The notes beneath the pieces were generated by a model. It did no database searches and was not told where the DNA came from. It was given only the letters and a program-made list of their open reading frames with translations. Position numbers and translations under genes: made by a program. Positions 51,494 through 60,309 of a DNA stretch of 64,000 nt are shown here, piece after piece. Source of the stretch: JACTMJ01 sp039812845 (GTDB lineage Bacteria; Acidobacteriota; Terriglobia; Bryobacterales; Bryobacteraceae); the NCBI GenBank assembly GCA_039812845.1, contig JBDIBK010000001.1, positions 36,773-100,772 on the forward strand, in the 5' to 3' direction. The stretch's first letter is position 1. The number at the start of each line of letters is the position of its first letter.

Positions 51494-52551
51494 CGAGATT
51501 CTCCATCTTCGCGGTCATGATTGCGCTTCTCTTATTGAGTGTGATTACGATCATCGTCCTTCGTTTCGTGCCCGGTTCGCCAATTCAACGATACTTTCAG
51601 AAGCGGCGAGAGCGATCGGAACGTGCGCTGTGGGAAGACGTCTTGCGGCAGATTGTGCAAATGGAGCAGGACGGCCGGATCGTCAGCACCGAATCCCTCG
51701 CCGGAACGATGGGGCGGTCCGTGCCGGAACTGCGCCGCGTGCTGGGGCGGATGGGCGAACACGACCTGATCGTGGACGATAGCCAGAAAGTCCGGCTAAC
51801 GAAGGACGGAAAGCGGTGGGCGCTGCACGTGCTGCGGGCGCACCGGCTTTGGGAGAGCTACCTCGCCGACGAAGCCCGACTTCCAATGAGCCGGCTGCAT
51901 CACCAGGCGGAAGCGGCTGAGCATCAATTGAGCGAAAGCGATCTTGCCGCGCTCGACGCTCATCTGGGGCACCCGATAGAGGACCCACATGGCGACCCGA
52001 TTCCAACCGCCGAGGGGGAACTGGCGCATCCGCGCGGGACCGCACTCTCACAGTGGGAGGGCGGGGAATATGTGCGCGTGGTCCATTTGGAAGACGAGCC
52101 GCAAGGCATATTTAATAGGATCCTTTCGAAAGGCGTTCGGCCCGGCTTGTCCCTGCGCTTGGACGAAGTTTCCCCCCAATCGATTTCGGTTTGGCTTGAC
52201 GGACAGATCGTGACGCTCGAACAGGATTTGCTGCCAAACGTGGAAGTTGCCGAAGACACGGAGCTGCTCACCGCGGATCCACGGGTAACCCGCCTCTCGC
52301 AACTGCCCACGGGACAATCGGCGGAGATACTGGCGCTATCGGACGCGATTCGCGGGTTTAGCCGACGCCGACTGCTCGATTTCGGCGTGACTCCGGGGAC
52401 CAAGGTTTTTCCCATCCTCGATAATCCGTTTGGAGACCCGAGGGCATTCCGCATCCGCGGGACGACAATTGGGATCCGAAATGAACAGGCTCGGGAGATC
52501 TGGGTGCGTCGAGACGCGGCCGTTCCTTCAAGTGCGGGAGGTTCCCAATGA
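51490..52551 (+). CDS. Membrane-anchored DtxR-like/FeoA fusion protein
   Basis: A 353-residue protein with a single N-terminal membrane segment (about 5-27), then a winged-helix (about 45-110), a DtxR-type dimer domain with all metal-ligand positions intact (H118, E122, H137, E141, E144, H145), an intervening beta domain (about 190-255), and a FeoA/SH3 domain (about 268-340, with GFSRRRLLDFGVTPGTKVFPILDNPFGDPRAFRIRG). The soluble part probably faces the cytoplasm. It may link iron sensing to FeoB or bind DNA at the membrane. Both start and stop overlap neighbours by ATGA. No described protein with this whole architecture comes to mind. Confidence 0.85.
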   Translation: MTRFSIFAVMIALLLLSVITIIVLRFVPGSPIQRYFQKRRERSERALWEDVLRQIVQMEQDGRIVSTESLAGTMGRSVPELRRVLGRMGEHDLIVDDSQKVRLTKDGKRWALHVLRAHRLWESYLADEARLPMSRLHHQAEAAEHQLSESDLAALDAHLGHPIEDPHGDPIPTAEGELAHPRGTALSQWEGGEYVRVVHLEDEPQGIFNRILSKGVRPGLSLRLDEVSPQSISVWLDGQIVTLEQDLLPNVEVAEDTELLTADPRVTRLSQLPTGQSAEILALSDAIRGFSRRRLLDFGVTPGTKVFPILDNPFGDPRAFRIRGTTIGIRNEQAREIWVRRDAAVPSSAGGSQ

Positions 52552-53399
52552 CCCGCGCATCGAACCCACTTCCGGACGCGCCGCCCGGACACGATTGCAC
52601 CACGTGTCCTTCCTTCTCCCACTTGGAGCGGCTGGGAATTCGTCTCGACTCCTGGGACCGCCTGGTGGCGCTTGCCGGGAATCCAAATACGGGGAAAAGT
52701 TCTGTCTTCAACGCGCTCACCGGCCTGAAGCAGCACGTTGGCAACTGGCCGGGGAAAACCGTGTCTCGGGCGGAAGGCGGATTCCGCTTCAATGGCACGC
52801 GATATAAGATCGTGGACTTGCCGGGCACGTATTCCCTGCTCTCCGCCAGTGAAGATGAAGAGATCAGCCGCAATTTCATCCTGTTCGGGAAGCCAGATTG
52901 CATCGTGGTGGTGGCGGATGCCACGGCGCTTGAACGAAATCTCAACCTCGCCCTGCAAGTGATGGAGATCACGGACCGGATTGTGATCTGTGTGAACCTG
53001 CTCGACGAGGCGCGCCGCAAGGGGATTGAAGTGGACTTGCGAAGCCTCTCCCGGGACCTTGGTGTGCCCTGCGTGGGCACCGTCGCGCGGACCGGAGAAG
53101 GGTTGCAAAACCTGATGCGCTCGGTGTCCGAGGTGATTGACGGCAGCGCCATCACGAAGCCGATCCGCACCCATGTTCCGGCGGAGGTGGAAGCCGCCCT
53201 CGCGGAACTCGTCCCGATGATCGAAGAGGTCGCTCCCGGTTTGCCAAACGCGCGCTGGGTGGCATTCCGCCTCCTGGATGGCGATCTTCGGATTCGGGAG
53301 GCTCTGCTGAACGGCGACCTTTCCCACCTGGCGGAGGATCAGCATAAACCGGCCAACCCCGCGGCACCCTCGCTGGTTTCAATCCACGGTTCCCAATAG
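52548..53399 (+). CDS. FeoB GTPase domain protein (split FeoB, N part)
   Basis: A 283-residue soluble G protein. The G motifs of FeoB are present: LVALAGNPNTGKSSVFNALTGL (G1, about 38-59), VDLPGTYSLLS (G3, about 90-100), and CVNLLDEARRKGIEVD (G4-like, about 145-160), but the canonical membrane part is absent and encoded by the next gene. An HxCxxC element (H15, C17, C20; HDCTTCP) in the N terminus is a possible metal site. The ATG overlaps the preceding stop (ATGA). The product probably pairs with the membrane protein that follows to drive ferrous iron uptake. Confidence 0.88.
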   Translation: MTRASNPLPDAPPGHDCTTCPSFSHLERLGIRLDSWDRLVALAGNPNTGKSSVFNALTGLKQHVGNWPGKTVSRAEGGFRFNGTRYKIVDLPGTYSLLSASEDEEISRNFILFGKPDCIVVVADATALERNLNLALQVMEITDRIVICVNLLDEARRKGIEVDLRSLSRDLGVPCVGTVARTGEGLQNLMRSVSEVIDGSAITKPIRTHVPAEVEAALAELVPMIEEVAPGLPNARWVAFRLLDGDLRIREALLNGDLSHLAEDQHKPANPAAPSLVSIHGSQ

Positions 53400-53417
53400 C
53401 TCACGAGTTCGCGCACC

Positions 53418-54827
53418 ATGCAGACTGCCCCTCATCCCGTGACGCCGGAAGAAGTGCTCGCCCGAGCGGATGCGCTTCGCCGCACCTTCCGAACCAGTTT
53501 CCGAGACCAGGTTGTCGAAGGAATTTACTCCCAGGCGCAGACGCTTGCGGACCGCTCCGTCAGCCGGGATCACGGCAAGAAATGGGACCTCGATCAGCGC
53601 ATTGACCGGATTGTCACCTCCCCCTGGTGGGGACTCCCCATCATGATGGTGCTGCTTACCGCCGTGCTTTGGATCACCATCATCGGCGCCAATTTCTTCT
53701 CGGATCTGCTCTTTACCGCTTTGTTCAAAGTGGAGGGCTGGGGCGTGAGCCTCTTCAACCTCTTCTCCGCCCCCTGGTGGATTACCGGGTTTGTGTGGCA
53801 CGGCGTGTACCGCGGCTTGGCTTGGGTGGTGAGTGTGATGCTGCCGCCAATGGCGATCTTTTTCCCGATTTTCACCATTCTTGAAGACCTTGGCTACTTG
53901 CCGCGCATTGCGTTCAATCTCGATTGGATGTTTCGGAAAGTCGGAGCGCATGGCAAGCAATCTCTTACGATGGCAATGGGTTTTGGGTGCAATGCGGCTG
54001 GTGTGGTGGCAACGCGCATCATTGATTCCCCGCGCGAACGGCTTATCGCGATTCTCACCAACAACTTCGTGCCCTGCAACGGCAGATGGCCCACTCTGAT
54101 TATGCTGGCGACCATTTTTGTCGCGGCCCAGTTCCCTCCCATGGTTGCTTCGCTCGCCGCCGCCGGCACACTGCTGGGAGTGGTGCTGATCGGCATTCTG
54201 TTCACGTTCATCACTTCGGCGGTTTTGACGCGGACGCTCCTGAAGGGAGCGGCGTCGGCGTTCAGCCTGGAACTGCCGCCCTACCGGCGGCCGAGCATCC
54301 TGCGCACTCTCTACACCAGCCTCATTGACCGCACTCTGTTTGTGCTGATGCGGGCCATGGCCACGGCTGCGCCAGCCGGGGCGGTGATCTGGCTGCTGGC
54401 CAACGTGAAGCTCGGTGGGCGGAGCCTGGCGGAATGGGCGGTGGTGGGGCTCAATCCGTTCGGACATGCCTTGGGGCTGGACGGCGCGGTGATCCTGGCC
54501 TACATCGTCGCCATCCCCGCGAACGAGATCGTGGTTCCCACGCTGATGATGATCTACGCAAGAACGGGGATGATGATGGACGAGAACGGCTATGAAGCGA
54601 TCCGCCATCTGCTGGTGGATCAGAACGGCTGGACGCTTCTGACCGCCGTATCGCTGATGCTCTTCTCGCTGCTCCACAACCCTTGCGGGACCACGATCAT
54701 CACGATCTGGAAAGAGACGAAGAGCCTGCGCTGGACACTGCTCGGCACGTTCATTCCCCTCGGGATCGCATTTGCGGTCTGCTTCGCGGTGGCCAATATC
54801 GCCCGGTTGTTCGGTGCGGCCGGATAG
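53418..54827 (+). CDS. FeoB membrane permease domain protein (split FeoB, C part)
   Basis: A 469-residue membrane protein with about eight hydrophobic segments. It has the FeoB Gate-domain motifs: YLPRIAFNLDWMFRKVGAHGKQSLTMAMGFGCNAAGVVATRII and the second repeat with NNFVPCNGRWPTLIML, each with the cysteine/asparagine of the pore. An N-terminal helical domain (about 1-60) replaces the G domain, which is on the upstream gene 18 bases away. It would form the ferrous iron channel of the operon. Confidence 0.9.
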   Translation: MQTAPHPVTPEEVLARADALRRTFRTSFRDQVVEGIYSQAQTLADRSVSRDHGKKWDLDQRIDRIVTSPWWGLPIMMVLLTAVLWITIIGANFFSDLLFTALFKVEGWGVSLFNLFSAPWWITGFVWHGVYRGLAWVVSVMLPPMAIFFPIFTILEDLGYLPRIAFNLDWMFRKVGAHGKQSLTMAMGFGCNAAGVVATRIIDSPRERLIAILTNNFVPCNGRWPTLIMLATIFVAAQFPPMVASLAAAGTLLGVVLIGILFTFITSAVLTRTLLKGAASAFSLELPPYRRPSILRTLYTSLIDRTLFVLMRAMATAAPAGAVIWLLANVKLGGRSLAEWAVVGLNPFGHALGLDGAVILAYIVAIPANEIVVPTLMMIYARTGMMMDENGYEAIRHLLVDQNGWTLLTAVSLMLFSLLHNPCGTTIITIWKETKSLRWTLLGTFIPLGIAFAVCFAVANIARLFGAAG

Positions 54828-54859
54828 GTGCGACCGAGGATCGCGTTCCGTGAACTGCG

Positions 54860-55741
54860 CTACCGCTCGGGCGTGCGGACCGTGAGCCGATACCCAGGGG
54901 AAAGCACCCTGGCGAGGATCTCCGGAGACATTGCCTCATAGTTCCAATAGTTCGCCTTCACGTCTTCGCGGTAGGTTACGAAAAGCCCCACGCGCATCGC
55001 CGTTCTGTACCACAGCTCACTCATCCGCCAGCCCACACCGGAGAAAAGGCGTTGTTCCGCTGCCGCGCGCGTATCCTTCTGCATCTGGACGAAGATCCAG
55101 CCGAGGTTTACCGTCTCCCGCAGATCGCCTTCGGCCCTCACCCAGTGGCCGCTTGCCTTATCGATCCAGAGCCTTCCGTGCGTGTGGGTGAAAATCTTGC
55201 CAACGCGGTTGCGGGGCTGGTAGCCGGGGCGCGGAGACGCCTCCAGCACGTAGCAAGTTCGACCCGCCTTGATCTCTTCCCCCGCCGCACGGAAGAAGAA
55301 CGCATCCGGGATCTCTTCAAGCGCCTCGCGGAACTGGGAGCGCTTCTTCTCAAACGCCTCGATTCGCTTCCTGCGTTCCGCGGGTGTCTCGGCCCGCCGG
55401 ATCTGCACCACCTTCTTGAGAAAACCTTGCTGCCCGGCCATCTCGCTGGAATCGACAACTCTGCCATTCTCCTCCAGCAGGATCCGCTGGGGAGATCCTT
55501 CGATCATCAGGACATCGTGTACTTTGTCCGAGGTCTCTTGCACATTGCCCACGCTGTCGAGTTCCTTGGAAAGCACCCGCTCCCGAAAGGCCAGGCGCAG
55601 TTCCGCTTCCCCGGAACTGCGTTCCAGGGCGAGTGCGCGCCGCACGAGCGCTGCGGGGTCTGCCTGAGCGGAGACGGAAGCGGTCCAGAGAATCAGACCA
55701 AACAGCGGCAGGACGTGAATTTGGCGAAGCACTTGGTTCAT
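54860..55741 (-). CDS. Exported protein of unknown function
   Basis: A 293-residue protein with a signal sequence (MNQVLRQIHVLPLFGLILWTASVSAQ). The mature part has a charged helical region (about 110-150, AETPAERRKRIEAFEKKRSQF) and beta-like segments ending with YRTAMRVGLFVTYREDVKANYWNYE. No family is recognised; it could resemble LolA-like periplasmic carriers, but no motif proves this. The start at 55741 is chosen because the open frame continues upstream across the tRNA-Ser gene. It is convergent with the feoB membrane gene. Confidence 0.65.
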   Translation of the reverse strand: MNQVLRQIHVLPLFGLILWTASVSAQADPAALVRRALALERSSGEAELRLAFRERVLSKELDSVGNVQETSDKVHDVLMIEGSPQRILLEENGRVVDSSEMAGQQGFLKKVVQIRRAETPAERRKRIEAFEKKRSQFREALEEIPDAFFFRAAGEEIKAGRTCYVLEASPRPGYQPRNRVGKIFTHTHGRLWIDKASGHWVRAEGDLRETVNLGWIFVQMQKDTRAAAEQRLFSGVGWRMSELWYRTAMRVGLFVTYREDVKANYWNYEAMSPEILARVLSPGYRLTVRTPER

Positions 55742-55870
55742 TTTGTTGCGGTGAGGCGGCAGAGTGTCCAAATTTGGTGAACGAAGTACAGCAAGAATGC
55801 GATTCCACTGCGTGGATGCGGGTCCGGACGGTCCGGAAGCATCGTTCAGAGAATCAATCGGCGGGAAAAG

Positions 55871-55960
55871 TGGCGGAGAGAGAGGGATTCGAACCCTCGA
55901 TAGAGTTTCCCCTATACACGCTTTCCAAGCGTGCGCCTTCAACCGCTCGGCCATCTCTCC
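55871..55960 (-). tRNA. tRNA-Ser (anticodon GGA)
   Basis: A 90-nt class II tRNA with a long variable arm and encoded CCA. On the minus strand the acceptor GGAGAGA pairs with TCTCTCC, the anticodon stem ACGCT/AGCGT encloses the loop with GGA, and the T arm has GTTCGAA. The open frame covering part of it is not a gene. Confidence 0.95.
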
Positions 55961-56077
55961 GTGAAGGCGGAACCGGACCGCCTGGAACGGCGGCCCAATT
56001 CATGATGGTATCACGCGAAACGCCCCACCCCACGAACCCTCACCACGTTTCCGCACCGCCAAGGCGCGAATCGGATG

Positions 56078-58948
56078 TCATTTTGCCGCCGGCACTTCGA
56101 AGTTCTCGGGATACAGGGTGACGTCGATCAACCGGCTGGCGTTAAGATACTCCGTCGCCGCCTTCCGGATCTCCGGGGCGTTGATCTTCTCCACGAGCTC
56201 GGGCAGTTTCATTAGCTGTGTTGGATCTTCGCCCGGCCGCTCGTAGTAGAACTGGATGGTGGAAAGCCAGAAACCGTTCTCCCGAAGGCTGGTTTCGAAG
56301 CTGCGCCGTTCCTGCTCCTTGACCTTCGCAAGGTACTTGTCCATATCTTCCGCGTTCTTGATCCAGGTGATCTGTTCCATTACGGCGGATTTGAGTTCGG
56401 CAACGCGCACGGGATCGCATCCGAAGCCGATTCGCAACTGGTAGCGCGGATCCGGCCGGTCCGTCGGGCTCGCGCCCACGCTTACACCGTAGACGCCGCC
56501 CCGATCCTCCCGCAATTCCTCGCGCAGTTTGATGTTGAGCACGGATGCCATCATACGAATGGCGAAGCGATTCTCTCGGGTGTACTGAAACGGCCCGTGG
56601 AAGGTGAGGGAAACGCGGCTCTGCGGGTCCGTTCCCTTTTTCACCGTGCGGGCGACAACGCCACCCGGCAAATCCGGAACGACATCTTTCCAGCCTTCCA
56701 CACTGTCCTTCACCGGCAGGTTGCCAAGATAACGCTCGCACAACTCGATGACCTTCGCTTCTTCAAAGCTGCCAACGAACAGGAACGTGAAATCGTTCGC
56801 ATCGGCGAAGCGCTCCCGATAGATGGAGATGGCATCCGCCAGGTTCGTCGATTTCACCTCCGCCACGGTCGGGATCCGCCGACGCAAAGTGTCGCCATAC
56901 ATGGCTTCCAGCATTGCCTTTTGAAAGACTCCCTGCGGCGTGGAGAGCAGGTTCTGCAACATCGCGGACCTCTGCTGCACGTAAACCGCGAGCGCGGAAC
57001 GGTCCGCCCGGGGTGCCGTGAAGTAGAGATAGGCAAGCTGCAGCATCGTCTCAATATCCTTGGTTGCGGCCGTGCCCGACATCCCCTCGGATAGTTCTCC
57101 AATGTTGGGCGCAACCTGCACGGATTTGCCGGCGAGCTTCTTCTGAAGGGCAACGACGTCAAACGCACCCACGCCGCTCATGTTGACCAGCGTGTCCGCC
57201 GCCGCCGCGTCGAAATATTTTTTATCGGGAACCAGGGAGGTGCCGCCAGGGCTGAATGCGGTGAACAGCACTTCTTCCTTCTTGAAATCCGTTGGCTTCA
57301 GGAGGACGCGCACGCCATTCTTCAACGTAACTTCCGTCACCCCTAACGCTTCATTTCTCTTCCGGCTGCGCACTCCGGATTTCGGCGGAATCTCGCTTAC
57401 CAGCGGACCCTCCACCGTCTTGTCCTCATACGGCTTCAAATCGGTGGCTTCCACCTTGCCCAGCACCGCCGCCAATTGCTCATTGGTGGGCGGCGTCAAC
57501 CCAGGCTTGTCCGGCATGGCCACCACGACTACGCGATTCTCTTTTGTAATCAGCTTGTTGGCGACGGCATCCACGTCTTCGAGCGTGATCTCCGGCACAA
57601 GCTGCTTCGCCAGATGATATTCGGTGACTACCCCCGGAGCGGGTTCCCCTTCCAGGAAGTTGCGGATCAATTCCGCCGCGAAACCGGCGGACTCCGTATT
57701 CTTGCGTTCTTCGTACATCCGGTCGTAGCCCCGAAGCAGATCGGCCTTCTGCCGCTCTAACTCGGATTGAGTGAAGCCATGCACCCTCACCCGCGCCACT
57801 TCAGTGAGCAGAGATTCCAGGGATTGGAGAACCTCCCCTTCCTTTGCGATGGCGCTGGCCGCGTACGTCTGCCCAGCACGCACCAGATTCGCGGAGCCGA
57901 TCTCCCCCGCCAGAAATGGCGACGACGGTTGCTGCGCGATCTCTCCCAGACGGCTGTTGATAATTCCTTCAAACAAGCTCCTCACCAGAATCCGGCGATA
58001 GTCCTTAACCGTCTTGAAGTCTTCTTCCTGCTCCTGCTTGAAGAACACCTGCACCTGCGTCACCGGCAATTCCTTGTCCGTGACCACCGCGAAAATGGTG
58101 TCCTTATTGCCGGGGAGCTTGAATTCAGGGCGTGGCCGCTCATTCGCGGGATTCTTCAAGCCAGTGAACCTGGCGCGAATCAGCTCCTCCACCTGTGCGA
58201 CATCAAAATCGCCCACCGCCACCACAGCCATCAAATCCGGCCGGTACCAATCCCGGTAAAACTTCACGAGGGCTTCGCGCGGAGCATGGCGGATGATTTC
58301 CGGATCGCCAATCGGCAAACGATCTCGGTAGCGCGACCCCGCGAAAATCGCCGGAATCAACTTGTCCCGCAGGCGCCCCTGCGCACCCTGGCCCAATCGC
58401 CACTCCTCGATCACGACGCCCCGCTCTTTGTTGATCTCGTCCTCGCTCAGTGTCGCGCCATCGGCCCAATCCTCCAGGATGTCAAAAGCCTTCACGAACG
58501 TTTCCCGTTTGTCGGTGGGCACCTTCAACATGTAAACCGTTTCGTCGAACGACGTATACGCATTCAGGTCCGGCCCAAATCGAAGCCCGATCCCTTCCAG
58601 GTAATCCACAAGCTCATGCTTCTGGAAGCGCTTGGTGCCGTTAAACAGCATGTGCTCAAGGAAATGCGCCAACCCGCGCTGGTTGTCGTCCTCCAGGTTT
58701 GATCCGGCATTGACGACGAGGCGCAATTCCGCCCGATCTCTAGGTTCCGTATTCCGCTTGATGTAATATGTCAGGCCGTTCTCAAGCTTGCCCGTGCGGA
58801 TATCCGGATCGAGCGGAAGGGTTTCATCCAGTTTCCATTGCTTCTGCTCCGGAGCGGCGGGAACGGCGGTCGGGCTCTGCTGCGGACGGCCGACCCATGT
58901 CAAGTTCAAGACAAGCGCAAGCAAGACGAGGAGCCGTAGACGGTGCAT
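56078..58948 (-). CDS. Exported M16-family zinc metalloprotease (insulinase-like)
   Basis: A 956-residue protein with a signal sequence (MHRLRLLVLLALVLNLTWV). The first domain keeps the inverted zinc motif HFLEHMLFNGT (H95, E98, H99) and a downstream acidic ligand region KERGVVIEEW (E176 or nearby). Further M16 domains follow: LPGNKDTIFAVVTDKELPVTQVQV, SELERQKADLL, and a C-terminal inactive half. Such proteins, similar to PqqL, act in the periplasm on small peptides. No operon partner is adjacent. Confidence 0.92.
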   Translation of the reverse strand: MHRLRLLVLLALVLNLTWVGRPQQSPTAVPAAPEQKQWKLDETLPLDPDIRTGKLENGLTYYIKRNTEPRDRAELRLVVNAGSNLEDDNQRGLAHFLEHMLFNGTKRFQKHELVDYLEGIGLRFGPDLNAYTSFDETVYMLKVPTDKRETFVKAFDILEDWADGATLSEDEINKERGVVIEEWRLGQGAQGRLRDKLIPAIFAGSRYRDRLPIGDPEIIRHAPREALVKFYRDWYRPDLMAVVAVGDFDVAQVEELIRARFTGLKNPANERPRPEFKLPGNKDTIFAVVTDKELPVTQVQVFFKQEQEEDFKTVKDYRRILVRSLFEGIINSRLGEIAQQPSSPFLAGEIGSANLVRAGQTYAASAIAKEGEVLQSLESLLTEVARVRVHGFTQSELERQKADLLRGYDRMYEERKNTESAGFAAELIRNFLEGEPAPGVVTEYHLAKQLVPEITLEDVDAVANKLITKENRVVVVAMPDKPGLTPPTNEQLAAVLGKVEATDLKPYEDKTVEGPLVSEIPPKSGVRSRKRNEALGVTEVTLKNGVRVLLKPTDFKKEEVLFTAFSPGGTSLVPDKKYFDAAAADTLVNMSGVGAFDVVALQKKLAGKSVQVAPNIGELSEGMSGTAATKDIETMLQLAYLYFTAPRADRSALAVYVQQRSAMLQNLLSTPQGVFQKAMLEAMYGDTLRRRIPTVAEVKSTNLADAISIYRERFADANDFTFLFVGSFEEAKVIELCERYLGNLPVKDSVEGWKDVVPDLPGGVVARTVKKGTDPQSRVSLTFHGPFQYTRENRFAIRMMASVLNIKLREELREDRGGVYGVSVGASPTDRPDPRYQLRIGFGCDPVRVAELKSAVMEQITWIKNAEDMDKYLAKVKEQERRSFETSLRENGFWLSTIQFYYERPGEDPTQLMKLPELVEKINAPEIRKAATEYLNASRLIDVTLYPENFEVPAAK

Positions 58949-59227
58949 AGGACGTGCTTCCTTTGTGTGCGAATTTGAGATTCAGGCCGAAACGGGAGGA
59001 CAGAACCCGGCACGCTCTTCCACCGGGCGCGCCAGCCTTCGCTGATTCCCACAGTTTCCCACGAAGCGCGCCCGGCGGGAACGCCTCGCCTACAAGACGA
59101 TCTCGCCCCGGAGTTTGTTGCTATTGTTACGGTTGGTTTGAAGGAAACTCGCGGCCGGGGGCGGCGAAACGTATCTTCGCGTATCCCGATGCCCAGCTTC
59201 GACGTCCTTCACGATATATACAGTGAT

Positions 59228-59234
59228 AAGGAGG
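59228..59234 (+). promoter_or_regulatory. Strong ribosome binding site before a TTG start
   Basis: The core AAGGAGG lies 7 bases before the TTG at 59242 and supports that start. A TATATA at about 59214-59222 could serve as a -10 element. Confidence 0.65.
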
Positions 59235-59241
59235 GGATCCC

Positions 59242-59730
59242 TTGCACGTACGAGCCTGCGCGATTGCCGTCTTGATCGCCGCGTTGATGACGCCCGCGTT
59301 TGGGGAGGTTGCCTACCGTGGCCCCAAGCCACCTAAGCCGGACGTGCCCTACCTGATGCTCGGGGATTATCTTCTCGAAACCGATCAGGCCGAGGCCAAG
59401 CAAACGGAGGAGAAGAAGCAGACGGTTTACACGACGACCGGCGCATCCGCCACGGCGCGCACCCCTTTGGCCGAGCCGATCTTTCTGATCCTTCCCGAAA
59501 AGATCAAACCCGAGCAGCTTAGTCTGTATCGCATGACAATCGAGAAGGGCAACCGCCGGATATCCTTCCACACCAAGCCGGATAAGGACGATCCACAGCC
59601 CGTGCCTCTCCTGTTCCACACACGCAAGGATGGTTCGGTGATTATCGAAGCCAATAAGTATCTGGAGAATGGAGAGTACTGCCTGTCTCCCTCCGGAGCA
59701 AACACGGTATTCTGTTTTCAGGTCTACTGA
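59242..59730 (+). CDS. Small exported protein of unknown function
   Basis: A 162-residue protein with a signal sequence (about 1-22). The mature part starts with proline/lysine-rich YRGPKPPKPDVPYLMLGDYLLE, then an ordered region with EPIFLILPEKIKPEQLSLYRMTIEKGNRR and IEANKYLENGEYCLSPSG. No domain is recognised. The TTG start follows a strong ribosome site. It is divergent from the M16 protease; the intergenic space of about 290 bases probably holds both promoters. Confidence 0.65.
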   Translation: MHVRACAIAVLIAALMTPAFGEVAYRGPKPPKPDVPYLMLGDYLLETDQAEAKQTEEKKQTVYTTTGASATARTPLAEPIFLILPEKIKPEQLSLYRMTIEKGNRRISFHTKPDKDDPQPVPLLFHTRKDGSVIIEANKYLENGEYCLSPSGANTVFCFQVY

Positions 59731-59898
59731 TTCCCGAAGCGCTCAACTTCCTTTGTCGCCACGCGGTCGTCGCGCGGCGATCTGCCCGCGTTCTCTAGGC
59801 GGGCGAGCGGCTGCGGTTGCGGTTGTCCGCGAAGATTCCGTGCCGACCGGAGAGATCCGATGCGGCGCTGCAGATATTTTGTCCTTCTTGAGTCCACT

Positions 59899-60273
59899 AT
59901 GTTTCAAGGCATCGAACACACAGCGATCGCAACATCCAGTCCGGAACGCCTGGCGCAATGGTACGTCGACGTTCTTGGCTTCCGAATTAATTACCGCTAT
60001 GGCCCCTTCGTTTTCGCGAAGGCACCCAACGGCAGCATGATTGAGTTCATTCCTTCGGAAGGGGAGACCCCCGCTCAGGCGATGCGTACTCCGGGTATCC
60101 GCCATATCGCAATCGCGGTGGAGGACTTCGATCAGGCTTATGCCGAATTGGGGAGGAAGGGCGTTCGCTGGGTGGGAGAACCGAATACGACGCCCGAAGG
60201 CAATCGCCTGGCCTTTTTCGAAGATGGCGACGGCAACTATCTGCACATTATTCAGCGGGCGCAAGCGATCTAG
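59899..60273 (+). CDS. VOC-family (glyoxalase/dioxygenase-fold) protein
   Basis: A 124-residue single VOC domain with paired beta-alpha-beta-beta-beta units: IEHTAIATSSPERLAQWYVDVLGF (about 5-28) and IRHIAIAVEDFDQAYAELGRKGVRW (about 64-88), and the C-terminal FFEDGDGNYLHIIQR. Candidate metal ligands are H7, H66 and H115. The substrate is not evident. The ATG at 59899 is preferred to the upstream in-frame start. Confidence 0.8.
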   Translation: MFQGIEHTAIATSSPERLAQWYVDVLGFRINYRYGPFVFAKAPNGSMIEFIPSEGETPAQAMRTPGIRHIAIAVEDFDQAYAELGRKGVRWVGEPNTTPEGNRLAFFEDGDGNYLHIIQRAQAI

Positions 60274-60309
60274 TCCGTATGGCTGAGAGCATTCGAAAGC
60301 CGGGGGGCG

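Noticed and set aside
55742..55954. Upstream extension of the unknown exported protein through tRNA-Ser
   Set aside because: The extension covers the tRNA-Ser gene, and a signal sequence begins at 55741.
56000..56030. Second parS-like palindrome (TATCACGCGAAAC)
   Set aside because: Only about 12 of 16 bases match and the central CACGTG is changed; no par genes nearby.
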